From positions 354,988,750 to 355,052,749 of the forward strand of contig NC_069659.1 in NCBI RefSeq assembly GCF_027244095.1: a DNA stretch of 64,000 bases, read 5' to 3'. The first letter of the stretch is position 1; every line of letters starts with the position of its first letter. This DNA comes from Hemicordylus capensis (taxonomy: Eukaryota; Chordata; Lepidosauria; Squamata; Cordylidae). Positions 44,101-55,732 of this stretch are shown here, piece by piece. The notes under the pieces were generated by a model. The model did not search any database and was not told where the DNA came from. It saw only the letters and a program-made list of their open reading frames with translations. Position numbers and translations under genes: made by a program.

Positions 44101-47100
44101 GAGACCAATCTGGCTGCTGCATTTTGAACTAACTGAAGCTTCCGAACTACGTACAAAGGCAGCCCCACGTAGAGTGCATTGCAGTAGTCAAGCCTGGAGG
44201 TTACCAGATGGTGCACCACTGTTTTGAGGTCATCCTCTTCAAGAATGGACTCGGCTGTCAAATCAGCCAAAGCTGATAGAAAGCACTCCTGGCCATGGCC
44301 TCCACCTGAGATACCGAGGTGAGGCCTGGGTCCAGGAGTACTCTCAAGCTGCATACCTGCGCCTTTCAGGGGAGTGCAACCCCATGCAGCACAGGAAGGT
44401 CTGACTCATCCCTCACATTCTGATCTCCTACAATCAGCAGCAGCAACCACAACAAATATTCCATCTTGCTTAGATTCAGTTTCAATTTGTTATCCTTCAT
44501 CCAGCCCATTACTGCCTGTAGGCAGGCATTTAGGGAATGAAAGCCATTTCCTGATTATGCAGATGAAAAGGAGAAGTAGATTTAGGTGTCATTGGCATAC
44601 TGATAACACCCAGAACCAAATCTCCTGATGACCACACCCAGTGGTTTCATGTAGATATTAAAAAGCATTGGTGACAGAATGGAGCCCTGAGGGACTCCAT
44701 ATAACAGCTCCCCTTTTGAGGAGCAACTGTCACCAAGCTCCACTATCTGGAATCTACCCTATTGATAGGAGCGGAACCACTGCAAAGCAGTGCCCCCTAT
44801 CCCCAACTCCCCCAGGCAATCCAGAAGGATACCATGGTTAATAGTATCAAATGCTGCCAAGAGATCCAGAAGAACCAACAGAGTCATAGACAGACAGTCA
44901 TAGACAGAGTTTACTGTCTATTCCCCAGTAAAGGTCATCCATCAGGCCGACCAAGGCTGACTCAACCCCATAGCCAGCTCTAAAGCCAGTCTGAAATGGA
45001 CGTAGATAAGCAGTTTCCTCCAAAACTGCCTGGAGCTGGTTGGCCACCACCCTCTCAATCACTTTGCCCAACCAAGGGAGAGCTGGCTTCATAGACTGTG
45101 CAAGTGTCAACCTTGAGGATCTCTGATCATACAAAGAAGCTAGAAGAGGGACAAGGAGATATGTCTCCCACACTTCTTCCTTGAGTATTGTTGTGACTTT
45201 CTAGGAGTTTGCTGGCTGACTCATCTTTTGTCAGTTACTCTCTGGGTAAGTGGCAAGGAGTCCCAGAGGATGTTTTGCCAACAGCTCTGACTCAATGAGT
45301 GACACCATGATAGGTCTGGCAAAAGCAGTTGGAAAAGAATATTCGCCATTGCATTAATTAGAATTGAAGAGAATATTTTGGAAAATTATTCTATCCATTC
45401 TGTTAAACACTGTGGAGAACGTTCGTTTCCACATCTGCAGGACCCACTCAAAAGAAGGGGCTGAAGATGACACCGCAATCCCCCCTCCCCTGCATGGCTT
45501 CGTGTATTAAGCAGACTAAGAAGAACAGGCAAGCTAACGAGAGGGGAGAGAACGCCTGGACTGGAGGAGCCAATGTAGAGCGCTGTGGATGCAGAGTTTG
45601 GCCCATCGGCTCCCACCTGCTGCCGATTTCTAAGAATCTTCCCAGCTTCCTCCAATGCTCAACCTGCATATTGGGGTCAATAAAACATATGCTGCAAAGA
45701 CACCATCAGTTGCCTGTGGCTCTCCTTCCCAGGGAAACCAGAATCCAAGGTGCACTACAAACCCCTGGAAGGAGGGAAACCGGAGTGGCATAACTGTATT
45801 CTCAGGTATATAATGAATGCCAGCATCACCTCCACCAGGGCCTCCGGGAGACGGTGCAAGAACTGCTTCCCCCATCCGCTGACAATGACCATGGCGTCTG
45901 GGGAAGGGAAAGAGACAGCTGTTGCGTTAGGGATCCAGCACATCTGCCCGTGAGCTCTGTGACCTTGCACAGCTTGATAAAGCAAATCTTCAGACCCCCT
46001 AGGCACCATCTTTCTTTCCCCACTAATCAAACACACACATTAGAATGCTTTATGGGACACCGAAGGCAGGTCCTGTTTCCAGGGAATAATTGTTAACAAT
46101 TAAGCAGGGATGTGTTCAAAACACAATTTGGCTGCCGAATCGCAGGCACATTCCTTTAAAAATGAGGGCTCACCTAGCCCCTTTAAAGTGGAGGGGAGCA
46201 AGTTCATCCCACCTCTGCCTCCGCCTCTGATCGCTGCCATGGCTATAATCCCAGCACCCCGCCCTCCCCCAGCTATGCTCACACGCTGGTGGGGCATCTC
46301 CCAGCTGCCCCGCGTGGTGCCAGCACACATATGGCCTCCATGGCATGTGCATGATGGTGCCGTGTGGGGGCAGCTGGGAGGCGTCCCACTGGCATGTGGG
46401 CATGGCTGTGTGGGGTGCCGGGATTATGGCAATGGCGGCGCTCGGAGGCAGAGCAGAGACGGGCCTGCTCTCCTCCACTTTGCAGGGGCTGGGTAGCCCT
46501 CATTTTAAAAGGGATGTGCCCATGATTTGGACACCAAATCAGATTTTGGCACATCCCTACTATTAAGCATTCAGCAAAAGCCAGTACATAAAACAACTGA
46601 CCATATATTTAGGAACATACGAATCTGCCTTATTCAGAATCAGACCCTTGGTCCATCCTGACCGGTATTATCTACACTGACTGGCAGTGGTTCTCCAAGG
46701 TTTCAGGCAGGGGTCTTTTCCATCCCTACCTGGAGATGCCGCCAGGGAGTGAACCTGGGACCCTCTGCCTGCAAAGCAGACAGTTTCCCACTGAGCTTTG
46801 GCCTCATCCCCTAAGGGGAATATCTTACAGTGCTCATGTGTAGTTCCTCATGGCTCATCCAACTGCAAACCATGGTGGGCACTGCTTAGCAAAGGGAGCG
46901 ATTCATGCTCACAGTCACAAGACCAGTTCTCCACCCCATCACAGAGCAAGTGACTTGCCTTAAGACCTATGCACTCCACTTGAAAAGGCCCCACCCTGCT
47001 CAGTTTAGTGGGTTCAGTTGCCTTCTCCCCGAATCAAGGATGGGCCCTCTCCTCACCTTCTTGGTGTGAGCCATCTGGGAAGCAAACAGGCATCACGTAA

Positions 47101-50100
47101 TCATTCAGCCGGGCTGCCTCGGAGAGCTCCAGGAGGGCGATGTCGTACTGCAAGGTGGCTGCCTTGTAAGAGGGATGGATGAAAATACTTTGGGGCTGGA
47201 GACGCTGTTCCGTATCGTCTTGCCTTTGGGTTCTGTATTTTCCTGCACGCAGAGAGTGTAGGAATGCACATTGGGTCTCCACCATTTTGACAGGCATGCC
47301 TCTCCCTTACACTAAAAGCCCCACCTGGGTCTTTGACTTGACACTACAGAAACAGTTTGCTGGCATGATTTACTAAATGCAGTTGGATCTTGTGCAGTAG
47401 TTTTACAGCCATATTTGTCAAGCAGTGTTTGTTTCTGGAAGGATTCCTTCTGTCTTTATCTGAACAGCCTCTTCCAAGGGGATTTACCAAGCAAGAGTTC
47501 TCTGTTTCTTAGAGCAGGGGGTCCCAACCCGGGGGCCTCCAGATGTTGCTGAACTACAACTCCCACAATCCCCGGCCACAATGAATGGTAGCTGGGGCTG
47601 ATGGGAGTGGTGGCTCAGCAACCTCTGGAGGCCCCCAGGTTAAGAACCATGGTTTTAGAGCAAAGATTTTTTTTTTTAAGGGCATCGCTCACTCCTAACA
47701 AGCATGCACTCCCCAGGAAGCACAAGGAAGATGAAGGCCTTGGAGGGCATTCTGCTGTTTGGTGGGCAACTCAGCTGACAACTGTTAGAAAGGATCTCAC
47801 CAAACCCAGGTGAAGAGGAACCAAAGCTTTGCAATGGCCATCCACTTACCCAGGATAACTGTGAACGAGGAAGGGCTGATCACGTCAGAGCTTCGGAGAA
47901 CAGGTTCCTCCGGATCCAATTCATGGTGGAGGCAATGAGCAGCGGTCACAATCCATTTGTTGCCTGGGAAAGAGAGAGATGCTGAACGTTTGCTCCATTC
48001 AAGGTCAAGCCCTCCTCCCATAATGCCCTATGGGCAATTCTGTTAGCGTTCGGAGGGGTTAGATGGTTTCTCTACTCCACCTGCTGCAGAAGTGCACAGG
48101 TAAGAAGAGCACTGCGAATTAAAATTGTCAAGAGACATGGAGTTAAAGCTCGAAGTAAAGTCGTTTATTTAGGAAATACACCAGTGAGGTTGGAAAGGCT
48201 GAGCTGCTTGCTAGATTGGGAAGGGGAAGGGGAAGGAGACAGGAAGAGGAAGTCTGTCTCTCAGGTGAGAGGACGGAAACTGAGACTATCAGTCTAATGA
48301 AGTCAAGTCAGGACCAGTGGCGCACCTAGGCAATTTGAGTGCCCAGGCTGCCCCTGCCGTGAGGCTCCCGCCACCGCTCTGATGCTGCTATGGGAGGGGG
48401 GGGGCCTGCTCGGCTCACCCCCTCACCCGCGCACATGGCGTCTAGTGTTGGAAAGTTAAAGGACTTTGCGCTGTCTCTTTGCCTCAGACAGTGGAGGACA
48501 GACTAGTGAGTCAGAGGGCTAGAGAGTCAAGACATTGGTCATCCCTTCTCCACTGCTCTGATGCTATCCCTTTTGATATGTAGATTGCTAATCTCAGGGA
48601 ATTCAACTTCCTTCCTCCTCCTCTCTCTCTTGCTACCTGGCTACCTACCTTGCAACATGGCAAGGTTCTCTCCCTGCACCATTTGTGCAGAGAGGATGCA
48701 GAATCCAGCTGCATCCACCTAGATAGATAGATTAGAGATCCTAACTCCTCACTTTCCTATCTAGAATGGAGTTCCTTAATAAATGCCTTATATATTGATT
48801 TGAAACTATCAATTGGCTCCAAGTTACTTTACTCTCAGCACACATGCATGCCTAACTAATCTACCGCTGTGTTGTGCCTCTGTGCACTCTGCTATATTGA
48901 GAAAGGGATTCTCTCACCACAGAGAATTTCCAACATCTAGAATACTATGAAAGTTTGGCAGTTTGGCCTCACAGTGGCAGGGGGGAGGGCTTGTGTTGGT
49001 TGGGGGCTTGTGTCATTGGCAGGAGGCCCCCCCCCGGGCCTTTGAAGACCACCCCTGGACCTTAGAGGCCAGGGGCTAGGGCCCCAAGGTCTGGGGGTAA
49101 AAGCGCCTCTGGTCAGGACAGAGATAGCGTGATCAGAGTGGAATCCTGTACTCACCATCTCTATTCCCTCATGCCCCTAGTGGTCAAGAGGGTTGCTGGT
49201 GCTAAGAGTCGATGCCTTCAGAAGCTGCATCTCCAGATAATTCAGGGCCTCATCCTGGCTTTCCCAAGCTCTTGATCTTGGAAGTGCTCGACTCATGGAG
49301 CGAGCAACCTTAACAATTGGACGGGGTAGCAATTTGTCTATATACTGTCGCAGCCGTGGATAATCAGAGGGGGGCATCTCCCTCCCCAGGAACCCTTGCA
49401 AGGTTGCAGAGGGGGGCTAACACTCAGATTACAAGCAATAGCAGATCACCCAAGGAGTGCCCCTCGGAAGAGGGGGGCACTGGAAGGAACCCCAGGGGGC
49501 CACCTCTCAGATGGTGCAAAGCACAGACTGAGTGTTCCTGGCCTCCTGCTGCCAACCCCAGTCTCCATCCCGTGGGAAACGAGGCCTCAGAGAGGAGAAG
49601 CTGCTTCATACGGTTCCAGCAAAGGCCAACGTCCCACACCGCCTTCACCTGGAAGGCATCTCTCACCAGCTCTACAAACAGCCTTTGCGTGATGGAAACT
49701 GCACCTTTTGAGATGTCTTAAAAAGTACTTTAATTTTCATCACTGATGGCCCAGTAGATGAGGCCGTAGCTAACGTTGGCAGAGCATCGGCTTTGCATGC
49801 AGAAGGTTCAACCCTGGCAGCGTCTCTGGTTAGGGCTGGGGAATAGGCATGTGCACGGAACTGGTGGGGGCCGGTTTGATGGCGTGGGGGGGATTAATTT
49901 AAGGGCAGGGGAGGGTGCACTTGCCCCCCCCGCCACGTCCCCCCCCCCATGGGCACACGCTGAAAAATCGATCTGGCGGGGCGGCAGTGTACCTCCCTGC
50001 CACCCCATCCACTCCCCGGGCCAGAAGTGACAGGAAGTCACGTGCACGCATGTGCACACACCTGACATGCACATGCCGATGTGCTCATGCACGCTTGTTA

Positions 50101-52979
50101 CTTCCTGTCACTTCTGGTCCAAGGAGCAGATGGGGCAGCAGGGAGGTACCTCCCAGTGTTCGAACCAGTTTGGAGGCCCGTAAAAGGGTGCACATCCCTA
50201 CTGGTAAAGACTCCTGCCTGAAACCTGGTTGCTGCCAGTCAGTGTAGACAATACTGAGCTAGATGGATCCGTAGCAGGCAGCTTCCTGTGCTGCCTGCAA
50301 ATGTCCAGCAGATGGGGCTGTGAATGTGTGCAAGGTCCCTGCTGGCTGGCCGTGTGACCAGCCCAGGAGCTCACTCTGGGGAAGGAGTTGTGAACCTGCG
50401 GGAGTGTCTGGAGGCAGAGCAAACTCTTGCTTCCAACCCGTGGGCGATCTCTTCAGGCCGCCCAGTTTTTTGCAGTCTGGAAGGGCCCTTCATGCCATTT
50501 GCCCCTCAGTCACAGCTGCTTTATTGGGACTGCAAAATCTCTTAGGGTGGGCCTGCCCAGGAGTCTCTGTGCCCCGCTTTTGACTATCTGTCTCTACAGA
50601 TGGTGATGGAAGTTCAGCCCAAGTTCAGCAAATGTCTCCGCTTGTTGTTGTTGTTGTTCCATTTATTAATTACATTTCTACACCACCCCATCCAACGGCT
50701 CTGGGCGGTTTGCAAACTAAAACAAAACATTATCATTCAAAAATCAAACTTAAAACCATACAATCTGAACAATTAAAATAGATCAAAAGAGTTAAAACAA
50801 TTAAAACCAGCTTAACAAGTTGTAACAGGCAATTTAATGGGGCAGTGGGGAAGCAACTTGACTAGCAAGCCAGAGGCTGCCAGTTGGAATCCTTGCTGGT
50901 ATGTTTCCCAGACTATGGAAAACACCTCTATCGGGCAGCAGCAGCGATATAGGAAGATGCTGAAAGGCGTCATCTCATACTGCGCAGGAGGAGGCAATGG
51001 CCAACCCCTCCTGTATTCTACCAAAGACAACCACAGGGCTCTGGGGGCAACAGGAGTCGATACCGACTCAGCAGCACAATCTTTCCTTCTTTCCTAACAG
51101 ACAATTTAATTTGCTGCAGGCTGTTTGTTTGGTCTGAGTTGGCTTGCCAACTACTGTGGCTTCAGCTTGTCAATGCCTGTTTTTCCACCACTGCCCGAAC
51201 AGCCAATAAACTTGCTCCATGCAGGGTGTCTGTGTCTGTGTGTGTGTGTGTGGTTGGTTGGTTTCTGATGCCCAGCTTGCCAGCAGAACTCTGTTTATGG
51301 CAAGCAGCTGTTGTCTTACATGCCCAGCTGTAGAGGGCCGACATCCTTTGCCTATTACGCCAACAATTGCCTCACCGTAAGGCCAGTGAGGGCCAGGGTC
51401 AGTGATGGAGGGCACATGAAGGTAGGTATCCTAAACTTTCAGACATGTTGCATGCTCTTGAACCTTGTGTAATGAAAATATTTGTTTCTGTTGTGTCTCC
51501 ATCAGATAATACCCATGCAGATGATATCATGAAAGGAAACATATCTTTGTGTAGCTGCATCCCAGAGTCTGACTCCTTGCTCCTCTTGACTGGTGAGTTG
51601 AACCTTCCTAACTAATCTGCCCAGCAGACCCTTACATATCACGAGATATTTCTTTAAGACCTTCAAATTTATTGTGTAAAAAACAGATGATAAAACTTGT
51701 AAAAATATTGTTTAAAATGTTGCTAAAAGCATAATAAAAACAGACATTTCGGCGTCAAACGCCAGCCTCAGTGTCAAATGCCACTGTAATCACAGTGGCA
51801 GTAATTTACTGCCAGAGTGTGTGTAATTAAAACTGTGAACCATAGAAGCAGGTTATCCACAGAAGAAGTAGGAACAACACTGAGGCTGGCGTTTGACACC
51901 AAAATGTCTGTTTTTATTATGCTTTTAACAACATTTAAAACAATGTTTTTACAGGTTTTATCATCCCTTTTTTACGCAATAAATTTGAAAGTCTTAAAGA
52001 AATACTTGGGCGTCCTTGGTAATCAGGTTCAATTTACCCCTAAATCTTGGGATGGAATCTGGGACCCACTTTCCCATGGAAAACTTAGACTGGTGTGTGT
52101 GTGTGAGACAGAGAGACAGAGAGAGAATGGTAAATAAGAAAAATAGGAGCATTATTGTATGAATATAAAAGGTGACTCTAACAAGTATACATGTTAAAAG
52201 AAGTGTTTCCGAGCCAGGGGAATGTGTATGCGCAAATGTTTGTATGAAAGTGTCTCTGTGAGTGTGGAAAATGTGTGATATTATTTTCACAGACGCAAGA
52301 GAGAAGGGGTGTGCCCTTCCTTTTGTTTTTCACCATGGCTCTTTGCAGATTAGACCCTGCAATGGGGTCATGATGTATATCTGAAGTGTGTTCCCGCACT
52401 TTCTGTGCTGTGACATCGCAGTCCCTACTCTGACAACAGGGTGCTGTCCCATTTCCGGTGCCTTGTTTTGAATGTAATTGCTGCAATATAGTGCTATGGT
52501 GTTGTATAACTGGCGTAGAGAAGTTGCTGGTTTTTCGGGTTGTAAGTTTTCACGAGACTGCTCCCCCTGCTGGGCGCTTGCTATTTATGTTTAGAATGCG
52601 ATTTGCCTGAATGGAAGCATTTTGCTGCTGTTGAGCGGCTAATCTGGAAAGCGCCCTTGCAGTTCTTCTGCAGCAAAGACAGGGGACAGAGGAAGGTAAG
52701 GTAAGGGAGAAGGCATATCTGCGAATCGAGCGACTTGGTTCTCAGATAGGCAGAATGCAAGCTTCTGGGGTGCATGAAAACATGAATGACACTTCCGTCA
52801 ACCTGTCCTTCCTGCTAACCCACCTAATTCTAAGAGGTTCTTACCTAGGAGTGACCCTCCACAGAAGGGGAGTCCGTCCCTGTGCAGCATGGCGATCCAC
52901 GGTGAGATTCCTCTCTTGGCGTAGCGTCCATTAACAATATGGGCCAGGAGGCTCCTGGAAAACTTTGGTTTCCCGCACA
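41155..52979 (-). CDS. MASP1: MASP1, six exons of the MASP-1-specific protease domain
   Basis: In transcript order the exons are 52979-52845, 47963-47850, 47242-47057, 45897-45830, 42736-42637 and 41345-41155 (stop TGA), all GT/AG, joining in one frame. They encode the trypsin-like domain of MASP-1, the lectin-pathway complement protease that autoactivates and cleaves MASP-2. It starts [17 protein letters not shown]. The catalytic residues are His in VTAAHCLHH, Asp in QYDIALLEL and Ser in GDSGGPM, with Asp in KDACSGD as specificity residue. The histidine-loop cysteines, which MASP-1 keeps and MASP-3 lacks, are present. It ends [10 protein letters not shown]. The residue before the activation bond is His where mammals have Arg; the rest is intact. 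Upstream CUB, EGF and CCP exons lie beyond the window. The first exon begins in the same phase as the MASP-3 exon, as mutually exclusive splicing needs. Confidence 0.95.
41557..41880 (-). mobile_element. tRNA-headed SINE, 'tgagtcagac' family, long copy
   Basis: It lies in the last MASP1 intron and runs from ggaagctgccttctactgag to aaggccagctctcct. Head end on the right. Confidence 0.65.
42990..43238 (+). mobile_element. tRNA-headed SINE, 'gggcagcagcgatatagg' family
   Basis: The head has aagtggcgcagcgggga and the B-box-like ccggttcgagtcccc. The body is gggcagcagcgatataggaa at 43094. It lies in the MASP1 intron between the fifth and fourth protease exons. Confidence 0.7.
43510..45175 (-). mobile_element. 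L2/CR1-clade LINE, 3' part, minus strand
   Basis: Minus-strand pieces include [54 protein letters not shown] and [11 protein letters not shown]. The AT-rich tail lies at 43525-43700. It is the same family as 8941-10376, in opposite orientation, and starts further upstream in the reverse transcriptase region. Several breaks interrupt the frame; it is a dead copy. It is in the same MASP1 intron. Confidence 0.85.
46105..46559. mobile_element. 455-bp hAT-type element
   Basis: The termini are cagggatgtgttcaaaac and, at the right, gattttggcacatcccta. The flanks caattaag (46097-46104) and ctattaag (46560-46567) are a 7/8 target duplication. The GC-rich interior folds on itself. Non-autonomous. In a MASP1 intron. 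Confidence 0.7.
46610..46938 (-). mobile_element. tRNA-headed SINE, 'tgagtcagac' family, long copy
   Basis: Diverged copy with atctacactgactggcagtg and cctggagatgccgccaggga, extending to acaagaccagttctcc. Confidence 0.6.
47517..47652. mobile_element. short foldback MITE
   Basis: The arms gggggcctccagatgttgct and acctctggaggcccccaggt are inverted copies, with actacaactcccacaatccc inside. It is in the MASP1 intron between the second and third protease exons. Confidence 0.65.
48446..48935 (+). mobile_element. solo LTR (copy 3)
   Basis: A 490-bp element begins TGTTGGAAAG and ends TTTCCAACA. It has a perfect 5-bp target duplication TCTAG (48441-48445 and 48936-48940), and AATAAA occurs near 48778. 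Internal region absent: fossil solo LTR, apparently of full length. In a MASP1 intron, opposite to the gene. Confidence 0.88.
49177..49700 (-). pseudogene. unrecognised broken coding-like stretch
   Basis: The minus strand has two adjacent readable pieces in different frames. The first, near 49690-49424, contains [20 protein letters not shown]. The second, 49401-49177, contains [17 protein letters not shown] and ends at a stop. The amino-acid texture looks protein-like rather than repeat-like, but I do not recognise a family. It could be a decayed retrocopy or part of an unidentified element in a MASP1 intron. Confidence 0.3.
49757..50290 (+). mobile_element. SINE of the 'catagctcagtgg' family, split by a hAT element
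   Basis: The plus-strand head (gaggccgtagctaac, ctttgcatgcagaaggttca) runs to 49843. It resumes at 50201 with gactcctgcctgaaacctgg and gacaatactgagctagatgg. It gives the sense orientation of the family seen reversed elsewhere. Confidence 0.75.
49844..50200. mobile_element. hAT-type element nested in a SINE
   Basis: The ends taggcatgtgcacggaactg and agggtgcacatcccta are inverted. The flanks ctggggaa (49836-49843) and ctggtaaa (50201-50208) match 6 of 8. The interior is an imperfect foldback around agtgacaggaagt and acttcctgtcact. Confidence 0.75.
50834..51092 (+). mobile_element. tRNA-headed SINE, 'gggcagcagcgatatagg' family
   Basis: Plus-strand copy. The head is atggggcagtggggaagcaa, the body cgatataggaagatgctgaa, and the tail gtcgataccgactcagcagc. 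It is preceded by an AT-rich LINE tail at about 50660-50833. Confidence 0.65.
51647..52004. repeat. 127-bp inverted repeat with nested hairpins
   Basis: The arms 51647-51773 and 51878-52004 are each 127 bases and gap-free. They differ at ten positions when reverse-complemented, about 92% identity. The 104-base loop holds ccactgt/acagtgg (51781-51798) and ggcagtaa/ttactgcc (51797-51813), two further hairpins that just overlap. It sits in the MASP1 intron between the first and second MASP-1 protease exons. It may be a foldback transposon with TA flanks, or an inverted duplication. Confidence 0.85.
52340..52660. mobile_element. MITE, CTTTCCAGATTAG-end family (copy 1)
   Basis: It runs from gcagattagaccctgcaatg to gcggctaatctggaaag. 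It shares the segments tgctgtgacatcgcagtccc and ttttcgggttgtaag with the copies at 57875 and 62928. Confidence 0.65.
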
Positions 52980-53546
52980 CTGAAAAAGAAGGGAATGGCA
53001 AGGCTTAGCGGGAGGAAGACCTGGACCCTCCTGGACAGGCTGGTGGCCTGATTCCGTGGGTGCCTGCAAAAAGTGGGGCGTCAATGCCAGGCCGTTGGCA
53101 TCCTGCGTCAAGCTGGTATTCTGCAGGCTCGTTTGGGCTTTGGTGCTGCACCATCAGCTATCTTTGCCTTTAGCTCTTTGCTTGGTGTCTCCATGCCTGA
53201 TTTTATTCCCCTGATAATTCAGTGGTAATTACCTCACATTGGGGGAGAAATCACATAAAAGGCAGTGGGCTCCCCATTTGCAGTGACTTCAGCCCCCCTG
53301 ATAAAAAAGCGTCTTTCCTTCCCCCTCCTTGGCTGGGGGTTATGGAGCCTCATGCTTGCTGGCTACTGGAATAGCTGTGCTGCTCCCGGACAAACGCACT
53401 GTGCTTGTGCAAGGACATTGTGCTAGCACAAGGCTGTGGAGCTGAATAGTTGTGCTAGGTTGTGCTAGGTTGTGCTAAGTCTGCAGCTTGTGTTCCAGTG
53501 TGGTACTAGCACAAATATCTTTGCACTTGTGCAACAATGTGCACAA

Positions 53547-53975
53547 CATAGGAAGCTGCCATATACTGAGTCAGATCATGGGTCCATCCAGCTCAGTATT
53601 GTCTGCACAGCCTGGCAATGGCTTCTCCAAGGTTGCAGGCAGGAGTCTCTCTCAGCCCTATCTGGAGATGCTGCCAGGGAGGGAACTTGGACCCTTCAGC
53701 ATGCAAACAAACAAGCAGATGCTCTTCCCAGAGCGGCTCCATCCCTTAAGGGGGATATCTCACAGTGCTCATGCATGTAGTCTCCCATTCTTATGCAACC
53801 AGGGTGGACCCTGCTTAGCAAAGGGGACAAGTCATGCTTGCGACCACAACATCAACTTTTGTGCAAGAGTGCAATTCCAGAAATCCCCATGATTTAGCAC
53901 AGCCATACCATTTTAAGACCATAAGGCCATAAGAACAGCCCTGCTGGACCAGGCCCAAGACCATCGAGCCCATTC
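53547..53975 (-). mobile_element. SINE ('tgagtcagac' family) plus a CR1 end fragment
   Basis: A long SINE copy spans 53547-53848. At 53929-53975 aagaacagccctgctggacc is the reverse of a CR1 3' end. Both are in the MASP1 intron between the MASP-3 exon and the first MASP-1 exon. Confidence 0.6.
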
Positions 53976-55732
53976 TTGCACTAGTGCAACTGTGTTCATT
54001 GTGCAAGCACAGCGTCGGCAATAAGTCAGGATGCCTGCCCAGGAGGTTTTCCACACATGGCTCTATGCCTTGGGGGATCTGAAGAACAAATCTGCTTGCA
54101 GCAGATTCGAGGCATTTTAATTTGAGGGATTAGACGGACCATTCGCATAGCCATCAGAACCTCCATCAACACCTTCGGAGAAAGCACAAGCTCCGGAGTT
54201 TTTTTCAAAAGCTGCTGGAAATAGAGGATTTTTTTTACCCCGGACATAATTTGGGCTAAGCCAGAATTCGCAGCCTCCCTTCGGAGAAAAACAAAGCCCT
54301 GTCTGCCCTGGTAGCCCGCAGGGAGGTCGGGTTAAATCTAGCAAATATGTGGACTGGCACACTTCAATTAGGAGTGGATTCGGGGGGAAAGCCCTTTCTG
54401 TAAAACCTCCTGGTAACTCTTCCCACCAGTGGCTGACTGGACCCTGTTCTTTGCGCTGGATATTCTGCTCTAGGTCTTTTGTCACGAGAGGTGGGAAAAT
54501 ACGGTTGCAAATGCCAACTCCAACTGAAACTCTTCCCGGAGATTTTATATCCCAGTAAATGTTTTCCACACTATCAAGCTATTAAAATCTTCGGGATGAC
54601 TTTCAGAAGTCACCTGCAGACTGGTGTTGATTTCTGTAGAATAAACAACATGACTGCAAAATGTACTTCACGGTTAGAGGAGAGGGAAGTGGATTGAGTC
54701 ATAAGGTGAGATCAGGGGGAGAAGAATCTACCTGAATGGTGGTGGATGGATCTCACCCCTGCAAAGGAGGAAGAGCAAGAGAGAAAGTGAGTGTGTGGGT
54801 GTGTAAATGTGTGGAGCCAGGGAGCAGCCGCTTGAAACAAAAGGGAACGGGTGTGTCTGATGGAGGGGCAGCATTTGGCAATCTGCCACTGGGGCACAGA
54901 ATAGCTGGGCCGTTCCTGAGTCCAGCAGAGCCGACACCAAAAGCATGGCCAGCTGTCCTTTCTCCACGCTGTTTTCTGACTTTGGGTGGTGAATTTTTGA
55001 GATGGATTTACAATTAAAATCCACGTTTTAAATTATGGAGCAGAAACCATCAAACTGATCCTTGAGTATGCCATTTCAGGTTCTTTGAGTTGGATCCTAA
55101 ATAGATTTTAAACGCTGAAATCATTTTAGAACTGTCAAGAACCAGGGATAACGGACTATTTTGTGATAATTGTCCCAAACAGAATTCTTGCTTCACAAAA
55201 ACGTTATATGTAACACAATGATTTTATTCCTTTCGCACTAAGGATTGAAATATAAAATAGTAGGAATATTACAAAACAGAGTACACAACTCATAACAAAT
55301 AGAATAATATAATATCTCTTAAAAAGGCAATAGAGCCAGGAATATTGTTCTAAGCATGTACTGTAAAGCACAATCTTTCTTTGTTTTATTTCTGATGGCT
55401 TCATTTCTATCCATGCTGTCTGCTACTCAGCCAGGTTCCTAACGGATACATGAGCTAGCAAAACATTTAGGTTTGGACTTGTTAGGGAGATTAAAAAGAA
55501 ATGTATTCTTGGTCCTAGGAGTGTTTCTGAGGTGTATAAGCATAAGAAAAAGACCCTCAACTTTAAGGGTGGGTACGAATTGAGATTCAAGCAGAGGTTT
55601 GGTGCCGAACTGGTTTAAAATTGCACTTTATTTTGCTCTGCACATGTGTGTCTGATAATGGTCTTTGTGTATGTGAAAGCTGGCAGCATCAAACAAGAGC
55701 TAGTGCCATAAGAAGAAACTGTCTTTCAGTTC

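Noticed and set aside
1949-51092. Genuine tRNA genes at the many A-box/B-box matches
   Set aside because: All lie at the heads of dispersed SINEs with shared non-tRNA bodies and tails.
54117-54569. 150-codon minus-strand ORF
   Set aside because: No recognisable domain, and internal inverted words (cttcggagaaa occurs twice) suggest repeat DNA.
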